Positions 25,121 to 38,749 of a stretch of 64,000 bases of DNA are shown here, in pieces. The notes below the pieces were generated by a model. It ran no database searches, was not told the origin of the DNA, and saw nothing but the letters and a program-made list of their open reading frames with translations. The stretch's first letter is position 1. Each line of letters starts with the position of its first letter. The DNA comes from Linepithema humile. Lineage: Eukaryota; Arthropoda; Insecta; Hymenoptera; Formicidae. The stretch lies in contig NC_090132.1 of NCBI RefSeq assembly GCF_040581485.1, forward strand, positions 24,997,911-25,061,910, written 5' to 3'. The position numbers and the translations under genes are program-made.

Positions 25121-25169
25121 CCAATCATCATCGAGTTCTTGCAGCTCGAGTCTCCGAAACCCTTTAAAA
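25121..25169 (+). promoter_or_regulatory. H3 promoter elements
   Basis: CCAAT at 25121-25125 and a TATA-like TTTAAAA at 25163-25169 lie 125 and 80 bases upstream of the H3 start codon. The assignment rests on position and motif only. Confidence 0.4.
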
Positions 25170-25221
25170 TGACAGCTGCGGACACAGTCCCCACACTTTC
25201 GTTCAGACTGTTGCATCGTGA

Positions 25222-25656
<435 letters not shown>

Positions 25657-25676
25657 ATCGAAAGATTTTAATAACC

Positions 25677-25692
25677 GGCCCTTTTCAGGGCC
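25677..25692 (+). other. Histone mRNA 3' stem-loop of H3
   Basis: GGCCCTTTTCAGGGCC, identical in sequence to the other three stem-loops in the group. Confidence 0.97.
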
Positions 25693-27512
25693 CCAATCCC
25701 ATTTCAAAGGATTATCTCAAATTCGCTTAAACATTTGTATATTTAAGACTAATTTATTTATTATTATATGCTTTAAAACTATCATATTAAATAACTTGGA
25801 TTGTCAACTAAAGTTTTAAATTTTAATTAAAATTTGTATTACGCTTTTAAATATAATTTTTACATTTATAGCATAAATACGTCATATGTATATATACATC
25901 GACAGAATTGTGTATTTGAACTTTTAATAAAATATATATTCTATTTATAAATTTAAATCTGTCGAAAGAGATCTGAAATTAATTCTTTAAATATATCTAT
26001 AAAATGATGTAACATTATTTAGATGGCATATACTCAAAGATAAGACTGAAATTAAATACAAGTTATTTTCTGTTTTTAACATGTTAACTGTCAGCAATAA
26101 GTCCGTTTCTTTTAGCAGAACTGGCTGCACTAGTTCAGAGTTTATCTTTCTCTTTCCAATGATGAGAGAAAAAGAAACTCTGAACTAGTGCAGCCAGTTC
26201 AGCTAAAAAGAACAGACCTAATGTTAAATTTTGTCTTAGGCTATAATACTCTGAACGTTAATGTTTTAAAATCAAACCATCTGATCAAGCAGCTTATATT
26301 GATGTGTATAAAATGTATTGCATATATACACTTATGATATTGGTATAAAATTCTTTTTTAAATAACTAGCTTAAGATAAAACTGGTCTTTATTGTCTAGT
26401 AAATTATGTAAATTTATATAAGTTTTGATTAAATTTCTTTTCAACATTGACTTAATTTTCGTTCCTCATGTCATCTAATAGTTTGCCAAATAAATGATTA
26501 TGTATTTAAGAAATAATAGAAAAACATTTTTACATTAATATATTTAATTTCTGAATAATAACATTAATGTGATGCAAATATCACATCATATGACGATCAT
26601 AGTAATAAATTTTAATTGTATTTAATAAAAATTCCGCATCTTAGGCTCCTTGGCACAATAGAGAAAATATTAAGAATAGAATATAAATATTAAATATTAG
26701 GAAGAGCAATTTTTGGAATTATTTTAGGTCAAACAAGAGAACGAAATAGATTAATTATTCTTAATTTATAACATATGTTAATCTATTACATTTACTTATT
26801 TTGAAATTTCTAATATTTATTTCTATTAATATTTTCTGTTGTACGTGGGACGTTGTTGTGTGTGAATAGTAATAATAATATGAATAATGACATCGCTATT
26901 TATAGAATAAATCAAATATATCGTCTCACATCAGTATCGACTGTTTTATCTGTATAGTCACACGGTCTCGTGCCTAACCTCTATAACCTCAAAATGCACT
27001 GAAAAATCTTGATCTTTTAACTACATGATTCTAAATATTTCAGATAGATTTAGTGTAGATTTCATGTTTCGGTTTTATGTACATACCTGTAATATCATTA
27101 ATTGCAATATTTCATCTATATAACAAAGTTGAAGTTTTGTAAATACATACAAAATATATAACTATTTATTTGGTAATAACTGATAAATTACTTAAAATGA
27201 ACAAAGAGGCAAGGTTTGCAAACTCTTGTGTGCATTATTCTAAATAACAAAGTGCGAAGTAGCTAAAAGAAATTATGATTGTAGTATTAAAATTGATTTT
27301 ATTTCTCATTTAGTTAAAACTGATCCATTGCATATTGAAATAAATGTGATTGCACAAATAGGTTCAGTAAAATGAATTATAAATATTTTATATGAAATTA
27401 GTATAATAGAATATGATGAAAAAGTATTGTTATAAAATCTTATCATTTTGTTATATTATATAGAGTAACATTTGTACAGCGAAGAAAAATTGTCCATGTT
27501 TAAAATATTTGT
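25693..27512. other. H3-H4 spacer
   Basis: This AT-rich convergent spacer holds the long hairpin at 26101-26217 (listed separately). A CCTAACCTCTATAACCTC motif near 26972 resembles promoter-associated AACCT words found in insects. No gene is seen. Confidence 0.5.
26101..26217. repeat. Long near-perfect inverted repeat: MITE or hairpin RNA precursor
   Basis: Arms of 52 bp (26101-26152 and 26166-26217) match at 46 of 52 positions around a 13-base loop. The central 26 bases, from GAACTGGCTG through TTCAGAGTTT, pair without a mismatch. The left end is preceded by TA and the right end is followed within two bases by TA. That would suit insertion of a Tc1/mariner-type miniature element. The length and tight loop would equally suit a microRNA or endo-siRNA hairpin. 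It contains no open frame. Confidence 0.7.
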
Positions 27513-27528
27513 GGCCCTGAAAAGGGCC
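27513..27528 (-). other. Histone mRNA 3' stem-loop of H4
   Basis: Minus-strand GGCCCTTTTCAGGGCC, 32 bases after the H4 stop codon. Confidence 0.97.
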
Positions 27529-27560
27529 GATTTGATTTGTGGAACTCCACTATTCTTCGC

Positions 27561-27881
<321 letters not shown>

Positions 27882-27949
27882 TTAGTAATAGTATCTATCC
27901 TCTGAGACGAGAGCAGATCGAATGATGGCCACCGTTCTCCGAGCCTCTC

Positions 27950-28000
27950 TATTTATACCATTCGACTTGGTTTCTCCCCACCACGACTCCGCCAGCCAAT
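27950..28000 (-). promoter_or_regulatory. H4 promoter: TATA box and CCAAT-type element
   Basis: On the minus strand TATAAATA is at 27957-27950, about 80 bases upstream of the H4 start codon. An inverted CCAAT (27996-28000) lies 40 bases further upstream. Confidence 0.65.
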
Positions 28001-28674
28001 CAGAACGCTCGTCTTGCATGAGTCTACGTCAGCGTTATTTGCTCAATTGATGGAATATTATGTGAATATTGTTTTCAAACAATAGTAAATATAAAAAATA
28101 TACGTATTTACACATCAATAAACATTTTGGAATTTGTAAATATTAAGCCTTTTTAATACTAACATTTTGCCATGACTTTTTCCCCTTTTATTCTTTAATT
28201 CGATTATTGAATCATCAGAGCCTTATATATTTTTATATGCATATTTATTTACAGAGAAAAAAATATAGAATATAAAAAAATATGTCTAAATTCAATATAC
28301 ACTATAAGAAAGTATAATTTATTGCTATATATCCATGCATATAAATCTTATCTTTCTACCGATTTTTTCTTGAAACGATGTAACAAATCCTCTTATACGA
28401 TAGATTGTAAAAGTAATATTGTTGTTTAGATTTGATAGTGACATTGATTGTGTGCGTAATTGTGCTGCTAATATTTGTTCTTATAAAATATCTCCTGAAA
28501 AATGTATAATCATTATTTGATATCTATAGAATTTAATCCGTACATTAACGTAAATATAATATATTAATAAACAAAAATGGAATTCATGATTCTACGATGA
28601 TTCACTTATAAAAATTGCTAAAAAAGAAATTTTATATCCACATAGATGCATTAGAATTCTTAATGGAATATCGA
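28001..28674. other. H4-H2B divergent spacer
   Basis: AT-rich sequence between the two promoters. No gene or repeat could be supported. Confidence 0.5.
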
Positions 28675-28755
28675 CCAATGGCATTGCAAGCAGGAGTTGG
28701 TGCTGCTCGCTTATGATTGGTGCGCTGTTGCTACCGCTGGAAGAGTATATATAAA
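28675..28755 (+). promoter_or_regulatory. H2B promoter: two CCAAT-type elements and a TATA box
   Basis: CCAAT is at 28675-28679, its reverse complement ATTGG at 28716-28720, and TATATATAAA at 28746-28755. The order and roughly 95-base distance to the start codon fit a histone core promoter. Confidence 0.65.
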
Positions 28756-28840
28756 CGTGCGATAGGTAGGCATCTCATTCGATCTTCGAAGCTGCTACTG
28801 TGCTGTTCGACGTAAGAATACTTTTTGCGAAAAATTTACC

Positions 28841-29212
28841 ATGCCACCTAAGGCTAGCGGTAAGGCGGTGAAAAAGGCCGGAAAGGCCCAGAAGAACATC
28901 AGCAAAACCGATAAGAAGAAGAAAAGGAAGAGGAAGGAAAGTTATGCGATCTACATCTACAAGGTGTTGAAGCAAGTTCACCCTGACACTGGAATCTCCA
29001 GTAAGGCTATGAGCATCATGAACAGTTTTGTTAATGATGTTTTTGAGCGCATTGCGGCGGAAGCGTCACGATTGGCTCATTACAACAAACGCTCCACGAT
29101 TACATCTCGGGAGATTCAGACTGCTGTGAGGCTCCTTCTGCCCGGCGAATTGGCGAAGCACGCTGTCAGTGAAGGAACAAAGGCGGTCACCAAATACACT
29201 AGCTCGAAGTAA
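28841..29212 (+). CDS. Histone H2B
   Basis: 123 codons encode H2B. A Lys/Ala-rich tail starts MPPKASGKAV, followed by a basic KKKKRKRKESYAIYIYKVLK segment. The histone fold has HPDTGISSKAMSIMNSFVND, and the C-terminus ends AVTKYTSSK with the ubiquitin-acceptor Lys (KAVTKYTS). It pairs with H2A, whose gene is not in this window. The gene is intronless and ends with a stem-loop 17 bases after the stop. Length and sequence are ordinary for an insect H2B. Confidence 0.98.
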   Translation: MPPKASGKAVKKAGKAQKNISKTDKKKKRKRKESYAIYIYKVLKQVHPDTGISSKAMSIMNSFVNDVFERIAAEASRLAHYNKRSTITSREIQTAVRLLLPGELAKHAVSEGTKAVTKYTSSK

Positions 29213-29228
29213 ATTACTACAAAAAAAC

Positions 29229-29244
29229 GGCCCTTTTCAGGGCC
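29229..29244 (+). other. Histone mRNA 3' stem-loop of H2B
   Basis: GGCCCTTTTCAGGGCC, 17 bases after the stop codon. Confidence 0.97.
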
Positions 29245-30410
29245 ACCAATATTTATAACGTTTGATACTCTTGTATCGTATAAGTATTAATTTTTCCCTT
29301 TAATATATTAAGAATATATAAAGAACTAATGTTCTGATAATTATGCTAATGAATTAAAATTATTATATAATTATTATATAAATTTTAATACAAAACTAGC
29401 ACTTTCTAACTTTATGAAAAAGATCGTGAACAAAATAGTTAGAATAATAGAAGTATGTTATTGAAATTATTTTATTATGATATAACATTGAAATAAAATG
29501 TCATATAATAAAACAGTCTGTTTTACTGCAAACTTAATGTTCGAAATCAATAGAGTATACAAGTTTATTATACTTACATAATTTTGATGAATTTTAAGAA
29601 ATATAAACAAGCATAAGAATATATTGTAAACATTTTTTATATAAACTTCACGAGAAAGTTACAAAGTATGAATACTATACAACTTATAAGTATTTTTAGA
29701 AAGTTTCCTTTAAATATATTAGATTTATCTTGATGTTTTATATAATTTAGACATTAGTGTCATTAATTAAATATCTATAATATTTAACGAGGATAATAAA
29801 CGTCGATATTACTGATTTTAAACATTAATTATGTTTTATTTAATTTATATAAAATTTTAATAAAATATTTAATTTATATAAAATTTTAATATCTTGAAAA
29901 AATAATTTTAATAATATACGTAGATTTTTATTACATTCTAGCCATTATTTTGTTCGTAATATTTTTTAAATATAAAAGTCTTATATATATTCGGGTGTAA
30001 ATCGATCGTGTTAATTCAAAGTAACTAAGCAGTAGCTAAGTGCGGTATGTGAAAAGCGTGAGATTGCGAATGCTGTGTGCGTAAATGGTTCAAAGAAATG
30101 CCTGTTATAAAACTTTTTTACATATGAAGTATATATAAGTATTGTAAATATTCAATATTAGTGATTAAAATTGAAGAACATATAATGTAAGTATCATCAA
30201 CAATCTCAGTAAAGTATTCCATTCCAGGTTATGTTTCTAGGTTATGTTTATTATGGTTTCTGTGTATTTTGTAACAATATTATTAGCTTTTTCATTTTTC
30301 TTGATAGATCATTACTTATAGAATTAAAATCTCAATTTTATTTTTATAATAAACTGTGCAATATATTAATACTAAACGATAGTATTGTAGATTACACATA
30401 ACCTTATAAA
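29245..30410. other. H2B-PRPF4 spacer and PRPF4 promoter region
   Basis: AT-rich sequence. AGGTTATGTTT occurs twice, 12 bases apart (30227 and 30239), about 180 bases upstream of the PRPF4 start codon; such words are common near housekeeping promoters in insects. An imperfect tandem duplication of a TAATTTATATAAAATTTTAA word lies at 29840-29890. No H2A frame was found. Confidence 0.45.
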
Positions 30411-32229
30411 ATGTCCGACGACGAGGATTTGATTTACGTGAAGAAACAGAAAACCGTTCACTATGGCTCTTTGGAGGAAGCAGAACGTGTACGGCTCGCA
30501 GCTACTGTTGAAGCCACAGATGAAGAAAAAGATGTCACAAATACGAATGATGTTACCAATGCTTCCATATCAACGGGGAATGTACACATTTCTAATGAGT
30601 ATATGGAGCTCGAAGATGAAATGTCTAAAGATCGTCAGGCGTTATTGGAAGAATTTGAACGTAGGAAGAAGGCCAGACAAATTAATGTTTCTACAGATGA
30701 CTTGGAAGTAAAGAAGCACTTAAGACAGTTGGGTGAACCAATTTGTCTATTCGGGGAAGGTCCTGCAGATAGAAGAACGAGATTAAGAGAATTGTTCGCT
30801 AGTGTCGGTGAGGATGCTATTAAAAAGAAGCACGAGGAAGAAGAGAAACCGTCTCATATCATTGAAAAGGATACAGAGACAACTTGGTATCACGAAGGCC
30901 CAGAATCATTGCAAATTGCTAGATCATGGATAGCAAGTAAATCTTAATTATATGATTTTATTTTAAGAAACATTGAAACATTTATTTTTACTTATTTTTG
31001 TTGCAATTGTGAACATTATTATACATGTTTACAGCATATTCATTGCCTAGAGCAAAGGCACGGCTGGATAAGGCAAGGCAAGATCTACAATTACCAGCCG
31101 CAGCTCGTACAGCGAAAAGACAAGAACTTCTGAAGAAGCTGCAAGCGTTAAGCATTTATTGTTCCCAAATCGGAGATACAAGGCCAATTTCCTTTTGCCA
31201 GTTCAGCCCTAATTCAAAGATTCTTGCTACGGCTTCATGGTCAGGCTTATGCAAATTATGGTCTGTACCCGACTGTACTTTGTTGCGCACTTTAAACGGA
31301 CACGGTTGTAATGTTGGCTGTATTGTTTTTCACCCAAAAGCTACGATAACCGAAGATGTGATAGATGATAATGCAGAGCATACTTGTGTGATGGCATCTT
31401 GCGCATCAGATGGTACGATTTATTATATAAATCATATATAAAATTACAAGATATTATTTTACCAAAATGAATGCACTGTAATAGGTACCGTGAAACTCTG
31501 GAGCGGCGGCACCGGTACCGAACCATTAGCGGAAGTAGAAGGGCATGAACCGCACAGAGTCTCGAGGATAGCTTTTCATCCATCTGGACGATTCCTCGGC
31601 ACGTGTTGTTACGATGCGTCTTGGCGATTGTGGGATTTAGAGCAGCAAGCAGAAGTGCTTCATCAAGAGGGTCACGCTAGAGCCTGTCACTGCATCAGGT
31701 ACATTTCCTCATTGATGATTACTGCATATTAGTCTGTTTTTATTGTATTATATTGACGTGTTTATTCAGTTTTCAGTGTGACGGAAGCGTTTGCGCGACA
31801 GGCGGCCACGACTCTTTCGGCAGAGTGTGGGACTTGCGTACCGGTAGATGCATAATGTTTATGGAGGGTCATCTAAAATCCATCTTCGGCATTGATTTTT
31901 CACCGAACGGTTTTCATATAGCCACAGCGAGCGAGGATAACGCCTGCAAAATATGGGACTTGCGAAAGAGAAGCTGCATATATACAATACCGGCGCACAC
32001 CAATTTGCTGTCCGATGTGAAATATCAGAGGATAGAAGGGCAATACTTGATCACTGCATCTTATGATAACACAGCCAAAATTTGGTCCAATAAGACGTGG
32101 CAGCCTCTCAAGATGCTACCGGGTCACGATGGAAAGGTCATGTCTGTCGACGTGTCTCCTGATCAGAAGTTTATTGCAACGACTTCATATGACAGAACTT
32201 TTAAATTGTGGGCGCCAGAGAGCACTTGA
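30411..32229 (+). CDS. Prp4: U4/U6 small nuclear ribonucleoprotein PRPF4 (Prp4)
   Basis: Four exons, 30411-30936, 31035-31412, 31485-31698 and 31770-32229, join in frame through GT-AG introns to 525 residues, close to the human protein (about 522). Residues about 97-130 form the SFM/PRP4 domain (VKKHLRQLGEPICLFGEGPA), which contacts Prp3 and U4/U6. After a linker with TWYHEGPESLQIARSW, WD40 repeats run from about 222 to the end, with typical GH...WD/LW motifs such as CKLWSVPDC, SGRFLGTCCYD, FGRVWDLRTGRCIMF and YDNTAKIW. The protein belongs to the U4/U6.U5 tri-snRNP and acts in spliceosome assembly in the nucleus. The start at 30411 (MSDDEDLIYVKK) matches the family N-terminus. Introns are short (72-98 bases). 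No residue appears lost. Confidence 0.95.
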
Positions 32230-33426
32230 GAGACTTTTTAAGATACATATTTTAGGTATTAAAAAATATATTTTTCTCAATATTTTTTATTTATATCACT
32301 CGACCTAAAAAATGATGTATGTTCGTAAAAAACATAATAAAAACATTTGATTTGCTCATCATGTAAATTATAGGAATCTTTTGGATTGAAAATTATCGTA
32401 TTTATATTGTGATCATTTTTATACAACAGTCTTAATAAAAGTTAATTCCTTTGAAAAAAAAATATATTGCTTATATAAGAGACACATGTTTCACTTGTAA
32501 ATATGCAGCTGGAAATACGCAAGAATAATATTAACATTTACATTGCGCATTTCAGAAATATATCCTGCGAAATATATCCCGCGTGAAATGGGTCTTATAA
32601 TTACGTATAAACTTTTGACGTTATTTATAACTAGGGCAGTTGCCCGTTCAATAGGCGCACTGCTATTGTGTTGACATTTATATCGCCCTCAACAAAGAAA
32701 CGCGAACGCGTTAACTATAGGATCTGAACTCCCTTGCCGGGTTTGTCGAGTACATCTCAAGATGAGTACCGAAAGAGGAACTACTGCTGTTACATTATTA
32801 ACAAACTTTTGGCGAAATCCTGGAAACGCCAGCGTGCCTTTTAAAACTTTTACTATGAATCTTTTGCATCTTGTACTGACATAATCTCTCTTTGAGATGT
32901 ATTTTATCTTTCCTCTGTATTTTCTATTTATAAGCTTTTTGATAATTACAAGCTATTAAGCGAAAAATAAAATAACATACTCTGTTTTGAGTAATTAAGG
33001 AGTAAATAATTTGTCTCTATTTGAGTAATAATTAATAATAATTTTTAATATTAGTTTATTAATATCAAGAATCTAAAAATATATATTTTGAACATATGCA
33101 CTTATTCGCAATGTTATAGCTATACCCATATATAGCTGTATAAAACTAATCCAAGTCTACTTCATAAAAATTTTAAAAAATTTATATTTTATAAATATTT
33201 TCGTTATTTGTAATAAATCATATTAGAGTATAACAATTTCAATTTTTATTCGATATCATGCGTATCAATACTTGAATCAAATGTAATTTGGTAAAAATAT
33301 CACTTGAACTTATTTCGATTTATACGTTCCATGTATGTATCGTGCTTTTTCCTTAAAAGAACTCATTTTTATCACCTGACGAACGATTCTAACAATCCCG
33401 AGATCATAAAATTTAAAACGATCGAT
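32230..33426. other. Convergent spacer between PRPF4 and P5CS
   Basis: AT-rich sequence with the 3' ends of both genes. No gene is seen. A small palindrome, GGGCAGTTGCCC, lies near 32634. Confidence 0.5.
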
Positions 33427-36400
33427 TTATAACGACTCGGTAAGAGGTAAAGGTTGATGAAGCCAAGTTTTATCGCCTCCTTCAGCGAAATCGGCGGCCG
33501 CGTGGCCGTCGCCTCTCAGAACCCACTTTGTCGTCAATAGGCCGTCCACTCCTACTGGACCACGCGCGTGGATACGCGCCGTAGAAATACCGACCTTTAA
33601 AATAATATTGATTATTGGGATAAAATACATAGCAGATACTTATTATTTTCATTTTGTGAAAAAAATAATATATACAGAATCGTAAAATTTATCACAAATT
33701 TTATAAATGGCAATTTTTAACGTTTTTTCTATGAAAATTTAATTAGAAAAACCTCACCTCTGCTCCAAGACCGAATCTATAGCCATCCGCAAATCTAGTA
33801 CTAGCATTGTGGAACACACAAGCACTGTCCACTTCTCTCTGGAAGTGCGCAGCTGTGTCGGTGTGCTCGGTAACGATAACATCTGTATGACTACTACCGT
33901 ATTTATGAATGTGGTTGATAGCGTCATCGACATCTGAGACCACCTCTATAGTGCATTCAAGTGCGCCGTACTCGGTCCGCATGCTTTTGGCGGCAGGTGG
34001 ACCGAAAGTCAATAGTTCTCTTATCTTTGGTCCGGAATTGATTTTCACCTGAAAAGTCGTTCGCGCAACGCGAATGCAGCGTTAGTGTTCGTCAACGTGA
34101 AGCTTTGATTGTTACATCGAGGAAAGGAGAGCAATAATTCAACAACTGGCGGTATAAATAATTCTGAGAAAAATTGACAGAGACACTACGTGCCACTAAA
34201 ATATTTATGTGACGCGTGGAGAAAGTTTTCTCCTGCTCAATGCTTTGCAAAAGACGCGGGCAAAAGTCTTTTCGGGCTTCGCGGAAGCCAATATACGTCC
34301 TGAACTTAAGTCGAGCACAAACTTTCCGACATTTTGCGAAATCCTAGCGAAAATCTTGATGAAAGTTTTGCTTGCGAACGCGAAATACTGTAGCGTGACA
34401 CTAAATGAGAAACTCGGAAGAAATAAAGATTATTTTCGCTCTTTAATCCTTTGGATTTCGTAGTTTGCTACCGGCAAATCCTTTTAATTCTTTCTTTTTC
34501 AAGTAAAAAGTTACAAATTTCCAAGTAAATATATTACTTTTCTTTCCCTTCAAACATTCTCGAGCAAAGTTAACTCACCCCTTCTCTGTGCAGCATGCTG
34601 CATATGTCACGGAAAAAGCTGCCGCTCATGAGGCTCTCGTGTATCAGTAACGTTTCCATGGCGTTGCACGCGGCGGGATAATCGCACTTGGCGTCCTTAA
34701 TAATCCTCATCGCCTTCGTTAGATCCGCGTCCTTGTCGACGTAAACATGACAGATGCCCTCGGCGTGTCCCAACACGGGTATATGCTTAGACTGCTCTTG
34801 AATCGTGGAGACCAGCTCCGAGCTGCCGCGGGGGATGATGAGATCTATGTGCTTCTCCATCGAGAGAAGATCTCCCACATCTTCTCTCGTGGACACGAGT
34901 GAAATGGCGTTCGAGGCGCCGAACTTGTCCAATGCCTCTTTTACAAGCGTCATCAGGTACTTATTGCTGTGAGCGGCTTCCTTGCCGCCTTTCAGGAGAA
35001 GCCCGTTGGCGCTCGACATGGCCAGGGCGGCTACCTGCGGCAGGCTGTCCGGTCTGGATTCGAAGATTACCAACAGCACGCCGATGGGTACCGTAATCTG
35101 TTGCAGTTCCAATCCCTCGGCCAGCCTCGTCCTGCGCAGCACACGGCCCACATTGGTCAGTGAGTCGTCGGCGATCTGACGCAGTCCGGAGCTCAGAGAC
35201 TTGAGCTTCGGCGGTGTCAGAGATAAACGCGAAAGCAGTGCTTTCGCCAGACTCTTTTTGCTCGCGGCTTCCAGGTCCAGTGCGTTTGCCGTGAGGATTT
35301 CAGACTGTCTTGTCTCTAGCAGGTCCGCGAGAGTTTTGATGCATTCGGCACGTTCTTCCGGGCGTAACGCCTGCAGCAATCTACTGCCGACACGGGCTGG
35401 AATTTTATTTGCAATTGTGATTTTCCCGCCGTTATCAGAATGATTAAATAACAAATTAAATTCTCATTTAGATAGCCTTCCTCATCCGTTGTAATTAACT
35501 TGCTTAGATTTTTATTTGTTCGCGTCCGCTTAATTGTAATTATATTATATGAAAATATGAAATTATTCTCGCATACATAATATTTCGTATACATCGAATG
35601 AAGATTTAGCGGGGAATAAAACTTTTCCACGCTGAAAGGGTTAATAATATGCAAAACACGCGTTCGCGTAGCGAGTGGTATTTATTTCAGAGTGATATAT
35701 TCGCCGAGTGTACAACCGGCACTGCAATTCAATGGATCGCGGTTCGTTTACGGAGATAAAAGCGCGTTTCGGCGAAGCTAAAAAGCTAATAAAAACAGAC
35801 TGCACAACGGGGATTATAATCCAGCAACAAACTCCGTAATTTCGCGTGAGCGCGGCTCAATCAATCATCTATCTGCATATCAATCATCTATCGCGGGGGA
35901 GATTCTCTTAATCCGAAACTGAATCGAAATTGAAGGTATTACCGTTTTCGGCGACCACCTCGACGGGAGTGGACGAGCCAGCTGCCTGCGTGAAGAAGGT
36001 CCCGATCTTCCTGCCCGACATGATGCTCTTGATAGCTTTCTCCTGAGTGCCGTTGCAGATGACCACCGCAACACCGCGATCCATCGCCCAGAGAGCGGCG
36101 TTGACCTTTGAGTCCATGCCGCCGGTGCCCACCTTCGACTTCTGTCCGAATTTGATGGTACCCCGCAGATCGGAGCTGAAGGTGTGCAGCATCCTCGCGC
36201 CGTCCTGCCAAGGCGGCAGGTTGTAAATCCCATCGACGTCGCTCATAAGCACCAGCAAATCCGCCTGTACCTCGGCCGCCAGCATTGCCGCCAGCGAATC
36301 ATTGTCCTTGATGGATATTCCGCGTCTGCCGCTACCGCCGGCGACCTCGTCGTCGACATCCGGCGGCGGTGAGACCGCATCATTCGTGTTAATGATCGGC

Positions 36401-38749
36401 ACGATGTTTAGACTGATCAGCTCGCTCAACGTGCTGAAGAGATTCTTCCGCGTCTCGTCGTTATAAAAGTCGGGCTTGGTCACCAGCACCTGGGCGATCT
36501 TGACACCGTACTGAGCGAACATTGCGTCGTATAGAGACATGAGACCCGACTGGCCCACAGCTGCGGCTGCTCTAGGTTCCAGCATAGTTCCTGCGTGAAT
36601 ACAGCATTGTAAATTACCATTTTCTATTTTTTCCTCGGGGAAAAGCGTAGCGACCTGTCGGCGCAACGCGGACGATTCTCGAAATGGTTAGAGGGCTTCG
36701 TGGAAGACGTCGAACGACTGATTGGGGAGATATTGAAGAAAATTGTCCGCAAACGCACACGAACCGATCGGAAAATCCACTCGAGATGATTTCCGGGACA
36801 AATAGAATCCCGCAGGAATTCGTCGCGACGAGCAGGTTGTTAGCTCAACCTACATTGACGGATCCCGGACATTGTCAATTTGGCAGACTGCCCGGACAAA
36901 TATTCGGAACTATTGTCAGAACACTTCCTTTTTTATAAAATCTAAACTGTTACTTCTTATTTAAGAAAGGAGAATACAATCTCGGTAGTTAAACAGCGCG
37001 TTGTTTACAACATTAAAGACGCTTCTTACGCAAATACTGCAAATTTCAGACATTTTCAGAAATTATTCTTCCCTTATAGCTCTTTAATAACTGAATAAAT
37101 ATTAAAATACGTAGTAAGAGGATTTGTCGTTCTCTCCATAAAAATATTAGCGTCCCATGAATTGTTTACGCCATGCTGTCTTTACTGTCCGCGTATAAAT
37201 CAATGAATCATTAGTGAGGGATAGCCTTGATTGTAATATCAACAAGAGTATTTCTATCGTGTATACGAGCGGAAAAGAAATTCGTTACCGAAGAACTTTC
37301 GTCGTTATTTTATCGTCTTTATTTTTAATTAATGCGTAATTTATTCTGCGTCTTGTCGATGATGAAATTTTGTCATGCTTCATCAAATTAATACCTATTC
37401 ACATATTATTCTCAATAAATAAATAAATAAAAATACTTTTTAAAATAGTATCTATCTTAAAATCGACACATTTTACGTTTTACGCGTCATTTTATGCACG
37501 CATCTAATTGATCGTAATTTCCGATTTTAAGCTATATCGACAGTTACACATGCATGAAACTTTACTTTGTCATCGGATGCAGATGCGCGGTAAAAATTGC
37601 ACGATACATAATTACCGCGTTTGTCAATTATGTAGAGTACAATTTCTTTATACATCACACTGTAGCGTAATTAGAATTATGAGAGCGCTATTGATTAAAA
37701 ACGCTATTCGATCGGACGTCTCTCAGAAGAGGATTAACACAAATTGCGGTTTGGCTACAAAATTATCATACACCGGCTTCAATTATGCTAATGGTAGTTC
37801 ATCCGTGTACTTATGTATAAAATTTGTCTCCCGCCATTAGCGCATGAAAATATTAATTAAAGGGAGCATCTGCTGGATGCGTCGTTGCTACGATATCGTG
37901 GTTCGATCAACGTGTGTAAGAAAATGTGAAATTGATAGAGGAATATGCCGCGCCAATTACGTCCGACACTGACGCAATGCCTTGTCTTGCGGGAAGAGTA
38001 AAGGAGGCGAGGTTCATTACTTACAAAATAGGTCAAGTTGAATTTAGGGAGTTTGCGATCAATAGCCTTTGCGTATGGGAGATTGCAAGGTAGGGTACGT
38101 TCTTACGCGATTATGCGGCTCACTGCTGATGGAATTCGGAAAATGTTGCGGTAACTAACTATTCGACGGCAATTAATTTTTAAACAAAAACCGATCACAT
38201 AAAGTTCTTAACGAATCATGGATCGATCATAGGAATTTGTGCGCACTTTATAATTATTTTTATTGCGAAATTAATTTTTATATACTAAAATTAAATATTA
38301 AATTAATAGGCTGACTACTATTTTATTGAGCTTTACGGGCCGTGATTAATTTTCGATTAATCTGGGGAAGATCAAAGGTTGCGATAGTTAAAAAAAAACA
38401 TACCCGCGTGTTCCCGTGTGTGATCCGTAGGACTTAGCGTTTCTCTCATCGACATGGACATTAAAAGCTCTTGGGTCAGCTTTTGCTTGCCAAAAGCGAC
38501 TGCACCGCTGGTCACCATGATGCATTCGCGTCCATCGATCTGACATTCGGCTACCTGTTCTACGATCGATGCCAAACGTCCTAGAGCCAAACCGTGTTCA
38601 TCTTCCCTCGTAATAACGGCACTGCCGAGTTTAATGACCAACCGACGAGCGTATTTCAATTCGGTGCGCTCCGCAAAGGTCTGTTGCCTTCGCGGTCTCT
38701 CCGACGTTTGCAGTTGCCTGCGCACATATCCTTGCAATACGCCTTTCTT
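33427..38749 (-). CDS. P5CS: Delta-1-pyrroline-5-carboxylate synthase (glutamate 5-kinase plus gamma-glutamyl phosphate reductase), lacking first exon
   Basis: Minus-strand exons 38749-38404, 36590-35943, 35396-34579, 34048-33758 and 33594-33427 join through GT-AG introns to 756 residues. The N-terminal half is the glutamate kinase domain, with VIKLGSAVITR, VTSGAVAFGKQ, IPIINTNDAVSPP, KDNDSLAAMLA and KVGTGGMDSKV. The C-terminal half is the glutamyl-phosphate reductase domain (aldehyde dehydrogenase fold), with VGRVLRRTRLAEGLEL, VIFESRPDSLPQ and IIPRGSSELV. Its catalytic Cys lies in YPAACNAMETLLIH, and it ends with RFGLGAEVGISTARIHARGP. The enzyme converts glutamate to glutamate semialdehyde/P5C for proline and ornithine synthesis in mitochondria. 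The first visible exon has no usable ATG before the kinase motif and is preceded by a TTTTTTAAG acceptor. The start codon and most of the targeting sequence must therefore sit in an upstream exon (above 38750) that I could not find. Intron 1 is 1.8 kb. Confidence 0.95.
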
